Source of the DNA: Polynucleobacter sp. AM-25C3
Lineage (GTDB): Bacteria > Pseudomonadota > Gammaproteobacteria > Burkholderiales > Burkholderiaceae
Length of the DNA: 64,000 nt
Assembly (NCBI RefSeq): GCF_018882335.1
Contig: NZ_JACVOS010000007.1
Coordinates: 62,001 to 126,000, forward strand
Reading direction: 5' to 3'
In this document: positions 54,015 through 63,438 of the stretch, one piece after another
How the letters are laid out: each line of letters starts with the position of its first letter
How positions within the stretch are numbered: the stretch's first letter is position 1
Translations under genes and position numbers: made by a program
The notes under the pieces: generated by a model
What the model was told of the DNA's origin: nothing
The model's input: the letters and a program-made list of their open reading frames with translations, nothing else
Databases searched by the model: none

Positions 54015-54522
54015 ATTTGAATCTAGGTTTATATTTTGCGAACCATCAATAAACTTAAGTGAACGAGATGTGTCCCTTAATGATGCTCCTTTTGGTTGTC
54101 AAATAGCGATTTAATTACCCATCTCACAGGAGATCAACTCAATCAAAGTTAACTCTCGCTTTTTGTCTACTTTGCTTTTTCTTGGATCATTATTCATTAT
54201 ATTTTAAGATATAATGAATAATGATCTTCAGGCAGCAAAAAAATTAAATAAACTAAAAATGCATTATTTGTACCCGAAGATAAATCCAAAAAACACAACA
54301 TTGATAATAAGAATTCAATGGCCAATATGTGATCGCTTAATCTAGCAATAGCTGTCCTTCTATTGTAGATTTGGGTATTTGCGAAGTCTTTTGAAGCTTA
54401 AACCTTAGTCAAAGCAACGCCTAGATAAATAACCCAACTAAATTTAAAGGTTCTCGTAGTTTAATTTCAGATTGGAGATTTTGCATTTTCAAGTGTATCG
54501 ATTAATGCCTCCAAAAAAGAAA
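54015..54522. other. AT-rich intergenic region (508 nt) upstream of the ABC exporter
   Basis: No protein gene seen. It contains the possible exporter promoter (TTGACA at 54102-54097, minus strand), tandem TTGAT units near 54132-54147, and the perfect 18-bp inverted repeat at 54185-54226. 54227-54522 is strongly AT-rich, with only short frames. The low GC compared with the flanking genes suggests acquired or decayed DNA. Confidence 0.55.
54185..54226. repeat. Perfect 18-bp inverted repeat with 6-nt loop
   Basis: Arms 54185-54202 (GATCATTATTCATTATAT) and 54209-54226 are exact reverse complements around TTTAAG. There is no GC clamp and no T-run after it in either direction, so it is unlike an intrinsic terminator. 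It lies 170 nt upstream of the exporter adaptor gene. A regulator-binding palindrome, or a structure tied to an old mobile element, are the main options. Confidence 0.8.
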
Positions 54523-54738
54523 TTAATCCTCAAAAATATTAGGAATTCCATTTAATAAAATTTTTTTTGAACTTGATACTGACTCATCCAGATCAGACTC
54601 TATAATTTTCCTAAAATTAGTGCAATTATCTCTATGCACACACTCAGACAGAGTTTGATGCTTTTTACGATCGTTATATGCCGTGCAATGATCGCGAGTC
54701 CAGCTTCCGTCCAACGGGCAAGAATCTTTCTTTCCCAT
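54523..54738 (-). CDS. Small Cys-rich protein, unknown function
   Basis: 71 residues from the ATG at 54738, with four Cys (7, 18, 33, 39) and three His (17, 27, 35) in the first 40 residues and an acidic tail. The Cys/His spacing suggests metal binding or disulfides, but no family is recognised. The start at residue 5 of the longer GTG-started frame is preferred because it is an ATG with GGGGGTG about 5 nt ahead. It has no signal peptide or membrane segment. It lies between the HPP gene and the AT-rich gap on the same strand as the nar genes. It is short, so coding status is uncertain. Confidence 0.45.
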   Translation of the reverse strand: MGKKDSCPLDGSWTRDHCTAYNDRKKHQTLSECVHRDNCTNFRKIIESDLDESVSSSKKILLNGIPNIFED

Positions 54739-54833
54739 ACACACCCCCACTTAGTCAAAAATACTGCATTGAGGTAATTTAAAGCGCATCCCAAGACTAG
54801 GACTTAATCTAAATTACATATGTTGCGTTGCTT

Positions 54834-55382
54834 TTAACCCTGTTTGCTAAGTTCCTTAATCGGGTAGGGTTTCTTGGTTAATTTTCCGTACAGATATGCA
54901 GCGGCAACCAGGACTAACGAGTCCGCAAAAATAGGATAGATCGCAAAGTAATAGCTACTAATATTTCCAGCGGCGATAAACATTGCCAGTAATAAAGCTG
55001 TTGGGCTAAAGCACTTTAAACTATACATAGCTAAAGCTGAAGCGACAACCGCTGCTGGCATTCCCACAAATGGCGAAGGGAAGATAGAGACGCTGGCTGC
55101 AGCCAATAATGCAGAAACCACGTTGCCTTCGATAATTGCCTTAGGATGAAACATCGGGCTAGATGGCATTAGAAAAATCATCAGCGCCATCACCAAAAAA
55201 GCAGCATTGATAGGCACCGCTTGCTCAGTTGTGCCAACTAGCTCATTAAACATGATGACAGCAATAATCAGTACATCTACCCCAAAGCAAATCCTAAGGA
55301 TTTCTAGCCAAGAAAATCCATAAGGATCGGGCGGAATATACTTTTTAAGTCTAGATAGATAGTTTTCCCAACGATTACTCAT
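54834..55382 (-). CDS. HPP-family membrane protein, possible nitrite transporter
   Basis: A 182-residue protein with about five membrane segments (about 30-48, 56-72, 85-105, 108-135 and 140-165). FLMPSSPMFHPKAIIEGNVVSALL is the core of the HPP family, named after the HPP residues seen here in modified form. An HPP protein of plant chloroplasts transports nitrite, so with the nar genes upstream a role in nitrite movement is plausible, but that is inference. It is the last strongly supported gene of the probable nar transcript. Confidence 0.75.
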   Translation of the reverse strand: MSNRWENYLSRLKKYIPPDPYGFSWLEILRICFGVDVLIIAVIMFNELVGTTEQAVPINAAFLVMALMIFLMPSSPMFHPKAIIEGNVVSALLAAASVSIFPSPFVGMPAAVVASALAMYSLKCFSPTALLLAMFIAAGNISSYYFAIYPIFADSLVLVAAAYLYGKLTKKPYPIKELSKQG

Positions 55383-55450
55383 ATCTTATAGAATTTAGCA
55401 GAAATCAATATTCAATCCATGTTTCTTTAGGCTATTAATTAATTAGGCGC

Positions 55451-56041
55451 TTAGAATTCCAATGTAGACACAAATTCAGAAGGGATCATACGTGGCTTTG
55501 GAGGGGTGGATCTATCTGGCGTACCTATATTAATAAAACATAATGGATCCTCGTAATCTTGAAGGCCAAATAGCTCCCTTACCGGCTTCATATACATTGA
55601 TTTACCACTTGTTGGGCTTGCACCAAACCCCATAGCATGGGAAATTAAAAAGATGTTCTGTATGGCACATCCAGCGGAAATGATTCGTTCGCTAGGTGGA
55701 ACTTCTGAATCCGTACCTCTAGCATTCACAATTGCTAGCATTACCAAAGGTGCTCTATGGGCTTTCACCATGGCGTCCTGAACTTGTTGCTCAGTTGCAC
55801 CCGGGTCCCGCTCAAGCAATGATTTTGCAAAGGCGTCCGCTAATAATCCCCTGCACTCAAGAGGGCAGATAACAAAACGCCACGGACGAGTCAAATTATG
55901 ATCAGGCGCCGTCGCAGCCATCGAAAAAATACTTTCCAATTGCTCTGGGGTAGGCCCAGGCTGAAATAGCCTTTTAGGCAAAAATGATTGTCTTGAGCTA
56001 ATTAATGCTGCCGCCATTTCTGCAGTCTGGTTATTCGACAT
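55451..56041 (-). CDS. Nitroreductase-family flavoprotein
   Basis: A 196-residue protein from the ATG at 56041. It has SSRQSFLPKRLFQP (an R-R-S-like FMN phosphate contact), APDHNLTRPWRFVI, SAGCAIQNIFLISHAMGFGASPTSGKSM and GTPDRSTPPKPR. The family reduces nitro compounds, quinones or flavins with NAD(P)H; the substrate is not readable. The frame extends 20 codons upstream into the carbonic anhydrase gene. GGAG lies 9 nt before 56041, so I chose that start; it overlaps the carbonic anhydrase by 11 nt. Confidence 0.85.
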   Translation of the reverse strand: MSNNQTAEMAAALISSRQSFLPKRLFQPGPTPEQLESIFSMAATAPDHNLTRPWRFVICPLECRGLLADAFAKSLLERDPGATEQQVQDAMVKAHRAPLVMLAIVNARGTDSEVPPSERIISAGCAIQNIFLISHAMGFGASPTSGKSMYMKPVRELFGLQDYEDPLCFINIGTPDRSTPPKPRMIPSEFVSTLEF

Positions 56042-56711
56042 GTTTTGGATCTCCATCAAAATGATCATCAGCGTAAGGCCCGGTTCCGCAGCTATCTGCA
56101 TGGTGCGCCGGGATAAACTTTCCTTCAGTTACATCAAATACCTGCACTTCACCCTCTTCAATTACGTAATACCAACCGTGAAGGGTTAACTCCTTGTTTT
56201 CAACTTGTGAGCGAACCATTGGGTATTCCATTAAACGTTCTAGCTGCAAGATGACTGAGCGTTGCTCCACCCTTCGGAGTGCCTCAGGGGTTTGGCAGAC
56301 CGGCAAAAGTGCCTCATCAATTAATTCAAGCCAAGCACTTAAATTAATCGCCTCTTCTGGCACCCCTTCATAAGCTGACCTGACTGCCCCACAATGACTA
56401 TGTCCACATACAACAATTCGACTAACATTAAGTTGCATTACTGCAAATTCAATTCCTGCAGCCGTCCCATGAATACCATAGGAACCATCGTAAGGTGGAA
56501 CAATGGCGCCTACATTGCGCAAAATAAACAAGTCTCCAGGCCCCGTTCCGGTAAGTAAATATGGAACAATTCTGGAATCAGAACAACCTAAAAATAAGGT
56601 TTTAGGTGTCTGCCCATTTTGAATAAGGCTTGTAAATTCTTGGCGATGCGCCGGGAAATATTCTGTCCGAAATTTGCGCAGTCGATCTAATAACTCATCT
56701 GGCATCGTCAA
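56031..56711 (-). CDS. Beta-class carbonic anhydrase
   Basis: A 226-residue protein with the zinc/dyad motif CSDSR (near residues 43-47) and HSHCGAV (near 103-109), giving the Cys, Asp/Arg, His and Cys of a beta-carbonic anhydrase. GDLFILRNVGAIVPP and TAAGIEFAVMQL are typical. It interconverts CO2 and bicarbonate in the cytosol. It lies 13 nt after narI, so it is probably translated from the nar message, an uncommon neighbour for nitrate reductase. Confidence 0.93.
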   Translation of the reverse strand: MTMPDELLDRLRKFRTEYFPAHRQEFTSLIQNGQTPKTLFLGCSDSRIVPYLLTGTGPGDLFILRNVGAIVPPYDGSYGIHGTAAGIEFAVMQLNVSRIVVCGHSHCGAVRSAYEGVPEEAINLSAWLELIDEALLPVCQTPEALRRVEQRSVILQLERLMEYPMVRSQVENKELTLHGWYYVIEEGEVQVFDVTEGKFIPAHHADSCGTGPYADDHFDGDPKHVE

Positions 56712-56724
56712 TTGCTCTCATCGT

Positions 56725-57426
56725 TTACTTACGACCCATACCGAATTTTCTACTACGTACAATTTGATATGGTCTTACCAGATAGGTGATGGATGCAAAC
56801 CCACTCCAAATATGAACAAGTCGGGTAAATGGAAAGATTAAGAAAATTGTCATTCCTAAGAACATGTGCAATTTAAATACCCAATCTACCCCACTTAATA
56901 ACTCAACAGCTCCACCACGTAAGGTGACTATATGTTGAGCCCAGCCTGCCAGCTTCATCATGACCGAACCATCTAAATGTTGGCCAGATAGAGGAATGGT
57001 TGCTAAACCGAGCAATAACTGCAACCAGAGCACTACAACAATCAAAATATCACTTGGCTTTGAAGTAATACGGATTCGATCGTCGGTCAAACGTCTATGT
57101 AAAAGAATGGTTAATCCAATAAATCCAAATACGCCAGCGATGCCACCACTTGCCATTGCCATAACCTGCTTTTGACCGGCCGTAATAAATGGCTCATACA
57201 AGAAATGTGGTGTCAGCATGCCAAAGAAGTGGCCAAAGAATAAAAAGAGCACGCCAATATGAAAGAAGATGCTGCCTATGCGCAATTGTTTCTTACGTAA
57301 TAATTGGCTTGAGTCGCTTTTCCAGGTGTACTGATCCCTATCAAACCGAATAAGACTTCCTACAAAAAATACCGCAAGGCAAATATAAGGATAAATTCCA
57401 AAAATAAATGTATCTAGATAGCTCAT
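56725..57426 (-). CDS. narI: Respiratory nitrate reductase gamma subunit (cytochrome b)
   Basis: A 233-residue integral membrane protein with five helices. The heme-ligand histidines are visible in FFHIGVLFLFFGHFFGML (helix 2) and FKLHMFLGMTIFLIFPFTRLVHIWSG (helix 5). It takes electrons from quinol and passes them through two b-hemes to NarH. Length is near the E. coli 225. It overlaps narJ by 4 nt. Confidence 0.96.
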   Translation of the reverse strand: MSYLDTFIFGIYPYICLAVFFVGSLIRFDRDQYTWKSDSSQLLRKKQLRIGSIFFHIGVLFLFFGHFFGMLTPHFLYEPFITAGQKQVMAMASGGIAGVFGFIGLTILLHRRLTDDRIRITSKPSDILIVVVLWLQLLLGLATIPLSGQHLDGSVMMKLAGWAQHIVTLRGGAVELLSGVDWVFKLHMFLGMTIFLIFPFTRLVHIWSGFASITYLVRPYQIVRSRKFGMGRK

Positions 57427-58103
57427 GGCTGAACTCCTTTGAACTCTTTCGCACGTTTGACAAATTGAAGCGGTTGCTCTTCACCGGGTTTGGATTGGCC
57501 ACGGGTTGAGCATCCGCCAAATGCTGGAGGCTCTGCCCACTCTTCATCCATAGACTCTTCCTCAATCTTCAATTCAACAATTTTGAATTTTTCACCGGAG
57601 AACTCTATAGCTGCAGCTATCAACCATGCGTAACGGTTGTTACGAGCAACTAAAGTGGAGTAGACGGCATTCAAGATATGGGCCATTTCCCCAATAAATT
57701 GCCTGGACTGATCTAAGGGTAGTGTTGAGGCAAACTCGAGAATTACCGACAAGTGATCGGGAAGCTCATTAGCGCTTAACTCTAAACCACCATCTTTATA
57801 AGTTTGAAGTAAGTCAACCATAGCTTGACCGCGCTCACGAGAGTCTCCATGAACATGCTCAAACAAGTGCAGGGATGTCGCCCTACCTCGATCAAAGCAC
57901 TCTACATATTCTTCCTGCAGGTCATACAAATCTGCAGATTCCAGGTGGTTAACAAAATCAACTAGACCGGCATAAACCTTTTTAGTGAGCTTTGGCATTG
58001 CCAATAGCGCACTAGTCACTTCGGCTGAATGCTGAATAATCTCTGCATCTGGATACTGAAGAAATCTAGAAAGCGCTCGTAATGGTAGTGAATGTTTCAT
58101 CAT
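57423..58103 (-). CDS. narJ: Nitrate reductase assembly chaperone NarJ
   Basis: A 226-residue, mostly helical TorD/NarJ-type protein. LRALSRFLQYPDAEI, LQEEYVECFDRGRATSLHLFEHVHGDSRERGQAM and LPDHLSVILEFAS are the conserved landmarks. It binds apo-NarG and guides molybdenum cofactor insertion; it is not part of the mature enzyme. The C-terminal 40 residues are acidic and variable. Overlaps narI by 4 nt and lies 5 nt after narH. Confidence 0.95.
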   Translation of the reverse strand: MMKHSLPLRALSRFLQYPDAEIIQHSAEVTSALLAMPKLTKKVYAGLVDFVNHLESADLYDLQEEYVECFDRGRATSLHLFEHVHGDSRERGQAMVDLLQTYKDGGLELSANELPDHLSVILEFASTLPLDQSRQFIGEMAHILNAVYSTLVARNNRYAWLIAAAIEFSGEKFKIVELKIEEESMDEEWAEPPAFGGCSTRGQSKPGEEQPLQFVKRAKEFKGVQP

Positions 58104-58108
58104 TTCTC

Positions 58109-59632
58109 CTAAACAGCCGGCTTAATTGGAATGGTGCGACGCTTAGTACCGCCGAAGAGACTTGCTTCAGAGTCGCCATCAGAGCATCCGTTTCCAAAAG
58201 TAAAGCCGCAACTTCCCTTCATATCGAATGTATTTTCTGCATACTCACGATGCGATGTTGGAATGACAAAACGATCTTCATAGTTAGCAATCGCCATGGT
58301 CTGATACATATCTTCCACCTGATCTTCGGAGATGCCAGCCTGTTTCAATGCCTCTAGATTGCGTGTGCCATCCACATGCTTATCTCGCTGCCATGCCCTC
58401 ATTGCCAACATTTTTTCTAAGGCGGATATCACCGGAGCCTCATCTCCAGCAGTTAACATATTGGCTAAATATTGCACCGGAATACGTAACTGCTTCACAT
58501 CTGGAATATGGCCATTTACTCCGACATAACCAGCCTCCACTGCCCCAGTAACCGGGGAAAGTGGTGGAACATACCAAACCATTGGAAGCGTTCTATATTC
58601 TGGATGAAGTGGTAATGCAATTTTCCAATCCATCGCCATTTTGTATACAGGGCTCTTTTTGGCAGACTCCACCCAAGATGGAGGCACGCCGTCAGCTAAA
58701 GCTTGTTTCTGTACTTCTGGATCATTTGGATCCAAAAATACCTTCAACTGTGCTTTATATAAATCTTTTTCGCTCTCAACGCTGGCAGCGCTTTCAATTT
58801 GGTCGGCATCGTAAAGCATGACACCTAAATAACGGATACGGCCAACACAGGTTTCCGAACAGACTGTTGGTTGACCCGCCTCAATACGTGGATAGCAGAA
58901 AATGCATTTCTCTGCTTTACCGCTTTTCCAGTTGTAATAAATCTTTTTGTACGGACATGCAGAGACGCACATACGCCATCCACGGCATTTATCCTGGTCA
59001 ATTAAAACAATCCCATCCTCTTCACGCTTGTAAATAGAACCTGATGGACAAGATGCAACGCAAGCAGGGTTCAAACAATGCTCACACAGACGTGGCATAT
59101 ACATCATGAATGTATTTTCGAACTGTCCCCATACGTCTTTTTGCATTTGATCAAAGTTGGAGTCTTTACTACGTTTTGCGAACTCACCACCAAGAATTTC
59201 TTCCCAGTTTGGGCCCCACTCTATCTTCTCCATGCGCTTGCCAGTGATTAAGCTTCTTGGGCGAGCAGTCGGAGTGGCCTTAGATTCGGGAGCGCTTTGT
59301 AAATGCTCATAGTCAAATGTAAATGGTTCGTAGTAATCGTCTATTTCTGGCAAATTAGGGTTGCCAAATAAGTTCATCCAAATCTTGGACCTACCACCTT
59401 GTTTAGGCTCAATCTTGCCATTGCTTTTACGCTTCCAGCCACCCTTCCACTTCTCTTGATCTTCCCAATTTTTTGGGTAACCGATTCCTGGTTTTGTTTC
59501 AACGTTATTAAACCAGGCGTACTCCATCCCTGGACGATTCGTCCAAACCTGCTTGCAAGTAACGGAGCATGTGTGACAGCCGATACATTTATCCAGATTT
59601 AAGACCATGCCAATTTGTGCGCGAATTTTCAT
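58109..59632 (-). CDS. narH: Respiratory nitrate reductase beta subunit
   Basis: A 507-residue electron-transfer subunit with four cysteine groups: CIGCHTCSVTCKQVW near residue 16, CEHCLNPACVASCPSG, CRGWRMCVSACPYKK and CIFCYPRIEAGQPTVCSETC. The Trp in CRGWRMC replaces a Cys and marks the 3Fe-4S cluster, as in E. coli NarH; the other three are 4Fe-4S. It carries electrons from NarI to NarG. Length matches E. coli (512). It lies 12 nt after narG. Confidence 0.97.
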   Translation of the reverse strand: MKIRAQIGMVLNLDKCIGCHTCSVTCKQVWTNRPGMEYAWFNNVETKPGIGYPKNWEDQEKWKGGWKRKSNGKIEPKQGGRSKIWMNLFGNPNLPEIDDYYEPFTFDYEHLQSAPESKATPTARPRSLITGKRMEKIEWGPNWEEILGGEFAKRSKDSNFDQMQKDVWGQFENTFMMYMPRLCEHCLNPACVASCPSGSIYKREEDGIVLIDQDKCRGWRMCVSACPYKKIYYNWKSGKAEKCIFCYPRIEAGQPTVCSETCVGRIRYLGVMLYDADQIESAASVESEKDLYKAQLKVFLDPNDPEVQKQALADGVPPSWVESAKKSPVYKMAMDWKIALPLHPEYRTLPMVWYVPPLSPVTGAVEAGYVGVNGHIPDVKQLRIPVQYLANMLTAGDEAPVISALEKMLAMRAWQRDKHVDGTRNLEALKQAGISEDQVEDMYQTMAIANYEDRFVIPTSHREYAENTFDMKGSCGFTFGNGCSDGDSEASLFGGTKRRTIPIKPAV

Positions 59633-59644
59633 CTATTTTCTCCG

Positions 59645-62600
59645 TTACGCTTGAACTGTGTTGGCATTTTCACTATCAAGCCAATCAATATTTCGCATCT
59701 TCCGAACTGTCACAAACTCATCTCGGTTAGTTCCAATCGTTCCGTAGTAATTAAATCCATAACTAAGTTGCGCATAACCACCAATCATGTGTGTGGGCTT
59801 AAGAACAATCCGCGTTACCGAGTTATGAATACCACCGCGCATACCAGTAATCTCAGATCCTGGCGTATTGATGATCTTCTCTTGAGCGTGATACATCATG
59901 ACCATTCCTGGATTTACCCTTTGGCTCACGACAGCTCTCGCTGCTATTGCTCCATTGGCGTTATATAGCTCAACCCAATCGTTATCCACAATACCAGCTT
60001 TAACCGCATCATCTTCACTCAACCAAACGACTGGTCCACCACGATTCAGAGTCAGCATCATCAAGTTATCGCTATAGGTGGAATGAATGCCCCACTTTTG
60101 ATGCGGCGTAATGAAGTTCAAAACAATTTCTTTATTTCCATTAGGCTTAATGCCCTTGACCTCAATAATGGTCTTTAAATCTACCGGCGGTCTATAAGAA
60201 ACAAATCCTTCGCCAAATGCCCGCATCCATTTGTGATCCTGATAGAACTGTTGACGGCCAGTCAATGTTCTCCAAGGAATGTACTCATGAACGTTTGTAT
60301 AACAAGCGTTATAAGAAACTTTTTCACTCTCCAGTCCAGACCAAGTTGGCGAACTGATGATCTTTCTTGGCTGCGCCTGAATATCACGGAAACGAATCTT
60401 CTCATCCTCGCGATGCAAAGCTAAATGCGCATGCTCAAGGCCCGTGATTTTGGATAATGCATCCCAAGCCTTGACTGCTACATGACCATTTGTCTCAGGA
60501 GCAAGCATTAATACAACCTCAGCAGCATCAATATCCGTTGAGATTTTTGCCATCCCCTTCATCTCGCCATGCTCAACACGACCATTGAGCTCCCGCAACT
60601 GCTCCACTTCAACCTTGGTATCCCAAGCAATACCCTTCCCGCCGTTTCCAACCTTGTCCATGAGCGGACCTAAGGCCGTAAAGCGGTTATAAGTATTTGG
60701 ATAGTCACGCTCTACTACGGCAATTTGAGGCGCAGTTTTTCCGGGTATGAGATCGCACTCACCTTTCTTCCATTCCTGCACATCAAATGCCTGAGCTAAT
60801 TCAGCGGGCGTGTCGTGCATTAAGGGAGTCATCACAATCTCTTTTTCAACACCCAGATGACCTACGCACACCTCTGAAAACTTTTTCGCAAATCCTTTAT
60901 AGATATCCCAATCACTACGAGCCTCCCAAGCGGGGTCAACGGCTGTAGATAACGGATGGATAAATGGATGCATGTCGCTAGTATTAAGGTCATTCTTCTC
61001 ATACCAAGTAGCAGTAGGTAGAACAATGTCGGAATACAAACAGGTAGTACTCATCCGAAAATCTAAGGTCACTAATAAATCAAGCTTGCCTTCAGGCGCC
61101 TTATCATGCCACTCGACTTCAGAAGGTCTTGCCTCATCAGCTCCAAGATCCTTGCCCTGAACACCGTGACTTGTTCCCAGTAGGTGTTTTAAAAAATACT
61201 CGTGCCCTTTTCCTGAGGATCCTAAAATATTAGATCTCCATACGAACATATTTCGCGGCCAATTGCTTGGATGATCTGGGTCCTCGCAACTCATTTGTAA
61301 TGTTCCAGACTTCAAGCCATCAACAACATATTTCTTAGGATCTTTACCTGCAGCAAGAGCCTCTTTTACAACCTCAAGGGGATTTGTCTTTAACTGGGGA
61401 GCTGATGGCAACCAACCCATCCGCTCTGCACGGACGTTAAAGTCAATCATGCTGCCCGTGTACTCCTCTTTATTTGCTAGGGGCGATAACACCTCCTCCA
61501 TACCAAGTTTTTCATAGCGCCATTGATCGGTATGCGCATAAAAGAAACTGGTAGAGTTTTGCTGACGCGGTGGACGAATCCAATCCAGTGCAAAAGCCAG
61601 GGGGGTCCAACCAGTTTGTGGGCGCAATTTTTCTTGACCTACATAGTGAGCCCAGCCACCACCGCTCTGGCCGATACAGCCACACATCATTAACATATTG
61701 ATGATGCCGCGGTAATTCATATCACAGTGATACCAATGATTCATCGCAGCGCCAATAATGACCATTGACTTGCCTTTAGTCTTTTCTGCATTTTCTGCAA
61801 ATTGACGAGCCACTGTGATTACTTGCTCACGCTTTACTCCGGTAATGGATTCTTGCCATGCTGGAGTATAAGGACCATTGTCATCATAAGATTTGGCGCA
61901 CTCACCACCTAATCCACGGTCAATTCCATAATTACCTGCCAATAAGTCAAAAACTGTTGCTACAAATACTTCTTTTTCAACGCCATTCTCAGTAAGAATA
62001 ATTTTCTTAGCAGGTATATTCTGAACAAGAACATCACTTTGCTTATTTGCATCAAAATATGGTGTATCAATACCACCAAAGTATGGGAATCCAACGGGGA
62101 CAACATCATGTATTGACTGATCCTCCATTAGTGATAACTTCAATTTCACATCATTACCGTAATTAGCTTCTTTTGATTCTAGATTCCATTTACCCTGGTC
62201 TTTACGTCCCTCCGGACCCCATCTAAATCCAATGGACCCATTCGGTACTACCGGCTTGCCAGCCGTATCGAATGCAACCGTTTTCCAGTCGGCGCCATTA
62301 GTCTGGCCAAGCTTGCCATCAAAATCGCTTGAACGCGCATAGCGTCCAGGAACCAATACTTTTCTGCCGTCATCCAATACTTTTTCTTCCAGCATCACCA
62401 GATTTGGCATATCTGTATAGCGACGTACGTAATCATCAAAATACTCAGTGCGCTTATTGAAATAAAACTCTTTCAGAATGACATGCCCCATGGCCATCGC
62501 AATCGCAGCATCTGTACCCTGCTTAGGGTGCATCCAAATGTCTGCTAATTTAGAAATTTCGGCATAGTCCGGAGTGATTGCCACCGTTTTAGCACCCTTA

Positions 62601-63418
62601 TATCTCACCTCGGTAAAAAAGTGCGCATCGGGAGTACGTGTTTGAGGGACGTTAGAGCCCCATGCAATGATGAAAGTAGAGTTATACCAATCAGCGGATT
62701 CCGGCACATCGGTTTGCTCACCCCATACCTGGGGGCTAGCTGGCGGCAAATCACAATACCAATCGTAAAAGCTCATGCATACGCCACCGATTAGACTTAA
62801 GTAACGCGATCCAGCTGCATAACTCACCATTGACATTGCTGGGATCGGAGAGAAGCCAATAATCCGATCGGGTCCATGCTTTTTAATCGTATAGACATTC
62901 GCTGCGGCAATGATTTCATTTACCTCATCCCACGAACTGCGAACGAAACCACCCTTACCCCGTAACTCCATCCACTCTTTGCGCTTAGCAGTGTTTTCAA
63001 CTAAATTTGCCCAAGCATCTACCGGAGATTTGGCGACCGACTTTGCTTCACGCCACTGCTTTAGCAGTCGGCCGCGGATCATTGGATACTTCACGCGATT
63101 GGCACTGTACATGTACCAGCTGTAGCTCGCGCCGCGTGCACAACCCCGAGGCTCGTGATTAGGCAGGTCAGGTCTAGTGCGCGGGTAATCAGTTTGCTGA
63201 GTTTCCCAAGTAACAATGCCGCCTTTGACATAAATTTTCCAAGAACATGATCCCGTGCAATTGGTACCATGCGTTGAACGTACGATCTTATCGTGCTGCC
63301 AGCGCGAACGATAAGCGTCTTCCCACGTGCGGTCTTCTCCGACCGTCACACCATGGCCATCTGAAAACTCTTCTTTATCTGCAGATAAAAACTTGAGGCG
63401 ATCTAAAAAGTGACTCAT
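59645..63418 (-). CDS. narG: Respiratory nitrate reductase alpha subunit (Mo-bisMGD)
   Basis: A 1257-residue catalytic subunit, close to the E. coli 1247. The FS0 4Fe-4S cluster ligands H50, C54, C58 and C93 lie in HGTNCTGSCSW and RGCARGAS. SFYDWYCDLPPASPQ carries the molybdenum-ligand Asp region, followed by AWGSNVPQTRTPDAHF. No twin-Arg export signal is visible, agreeing with the cytoplasm-facing Nar type rather than periplasmic Nap. It reduces nitrate to nitrite with quinol electrons. It is intact, with no frameshift, and 20 nt after narK. Confidence 0.98.
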   Translation of the reverse strand: MSHFLDRLKFLSADKEEFSDGHGVTVGEDRTWEDAYRSRWQHDKIVRSTHGTNCTGSCSWKIYVKGGIVTWETQQTDYPRTRPDLPNHEPRGCARGASYSWYMYSANRVKYPMIRGRLLKQWREAKSVAKSPVDAWANLVENTAKRKEWMELRGKGGFVRSSWDEVNEIIAAANVYTIKKHGPDRIIGFSPIPAMSMVSYAAGSRYLSLIGGVCMSFYDWYCDLPPASPQVWGEQTDVPESADWYNSTFIIAWGSNVPQTRTPDAHFFTEVRYKGAKTVAITPDYAEISKLADIWMHPKQGTDAAIAMAMGHVILKEFYFNKRTEYFDDYVRRYTDMPNLVMLEEKVLDDGRKVLVPGRYARSSDFDGKLGQTNGADWKTVAFDTAGKPVVPNGSIGFRWGPEGRKDQGKWNLESKEANYGNDVKLKLSLMEDQSIHDVVPVGFPYFGGIDTPYFDANKQSDVLVQNIPAKKIILTENGVEKEVFVATVFDLLAGNYGIDRGLGGECAKSYDDNGPYTPAWQESITGVKREQVITVARQFAENAEKTKGKSMVIIGAAMNHWYHCDMNYRGIINMLMMCGCIGQSGGGWAHYVGQEKLRPQTGWTPLAFALDWIRPPRQQNSTSFFYAHTDQWRYEKLGMEEVLSPLANKEEYTGSMIDFNVRAERMGWLPSAPQLKTNPLEVVKEALAAGKDPKKYVVDGLKSGTLQMSCEDPDHPSNWPRNMFVWRSNILGSSGKGHEYFLKHLLGTSHGVQGKDLGADEARPSEVEWHDKAPEGKLDLLVTLDFRMSTTCLYSDIVLPTATWYEKNDLNTSDMHPFIHPLSTAVDPAWEARSDWDIYKGFAKKFSEVCVGHLGVEKEIVMTPLMHDTPAELAQAFDVQEWKKGECDLIPGKTAPQIAVVERDYPNTYNRFTALGPLMDKVGNGGKGIAWDTKVEVEQLRELNGRVEHGEMKGMAKISTDIDAAEVVLMLAPETNGHVAVKAWDALSKITGLEHAHLALHREDEKIRFRDIQAQPRKIISSPTWSGLESEKVSYNACYTNVHEYIPWRTLTGRQQFYQDHKWMRAFGEGFVSYRPPVDLKTIIEVKGIKPNGNKEIVLNFITPHQKWGIHSTYSDNLMMLTLNRGGPVVWLSEDDAVKAGIVDNDWVELYNANGAIAARAVVSQRVNPGMVMMYHAQEKIINTPGSEITGMRGGIHNSVTRIVLKPTHMIGGYAQLSYGFNYYGTIGTNRDEFVTVRKMRNIDWLDSENANTVQA

Positions 63419-63438
63419 ATCAATCCTTTAATATTTTC

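Noticed and set aside
54132-54147. FNR-like box near the exporter promoter
   Set aside because: The TTGAT units are in direct, not inverted, orientation, so they do not form the TTGATnnnnATCAA dyad.
54600-54794. 64-residue minus-strand frame overlapping the small Cys-rich ORF
   Set aside because: The other frame has a better ribosome site and a structured Cys/His pattern; both cannot be supported.
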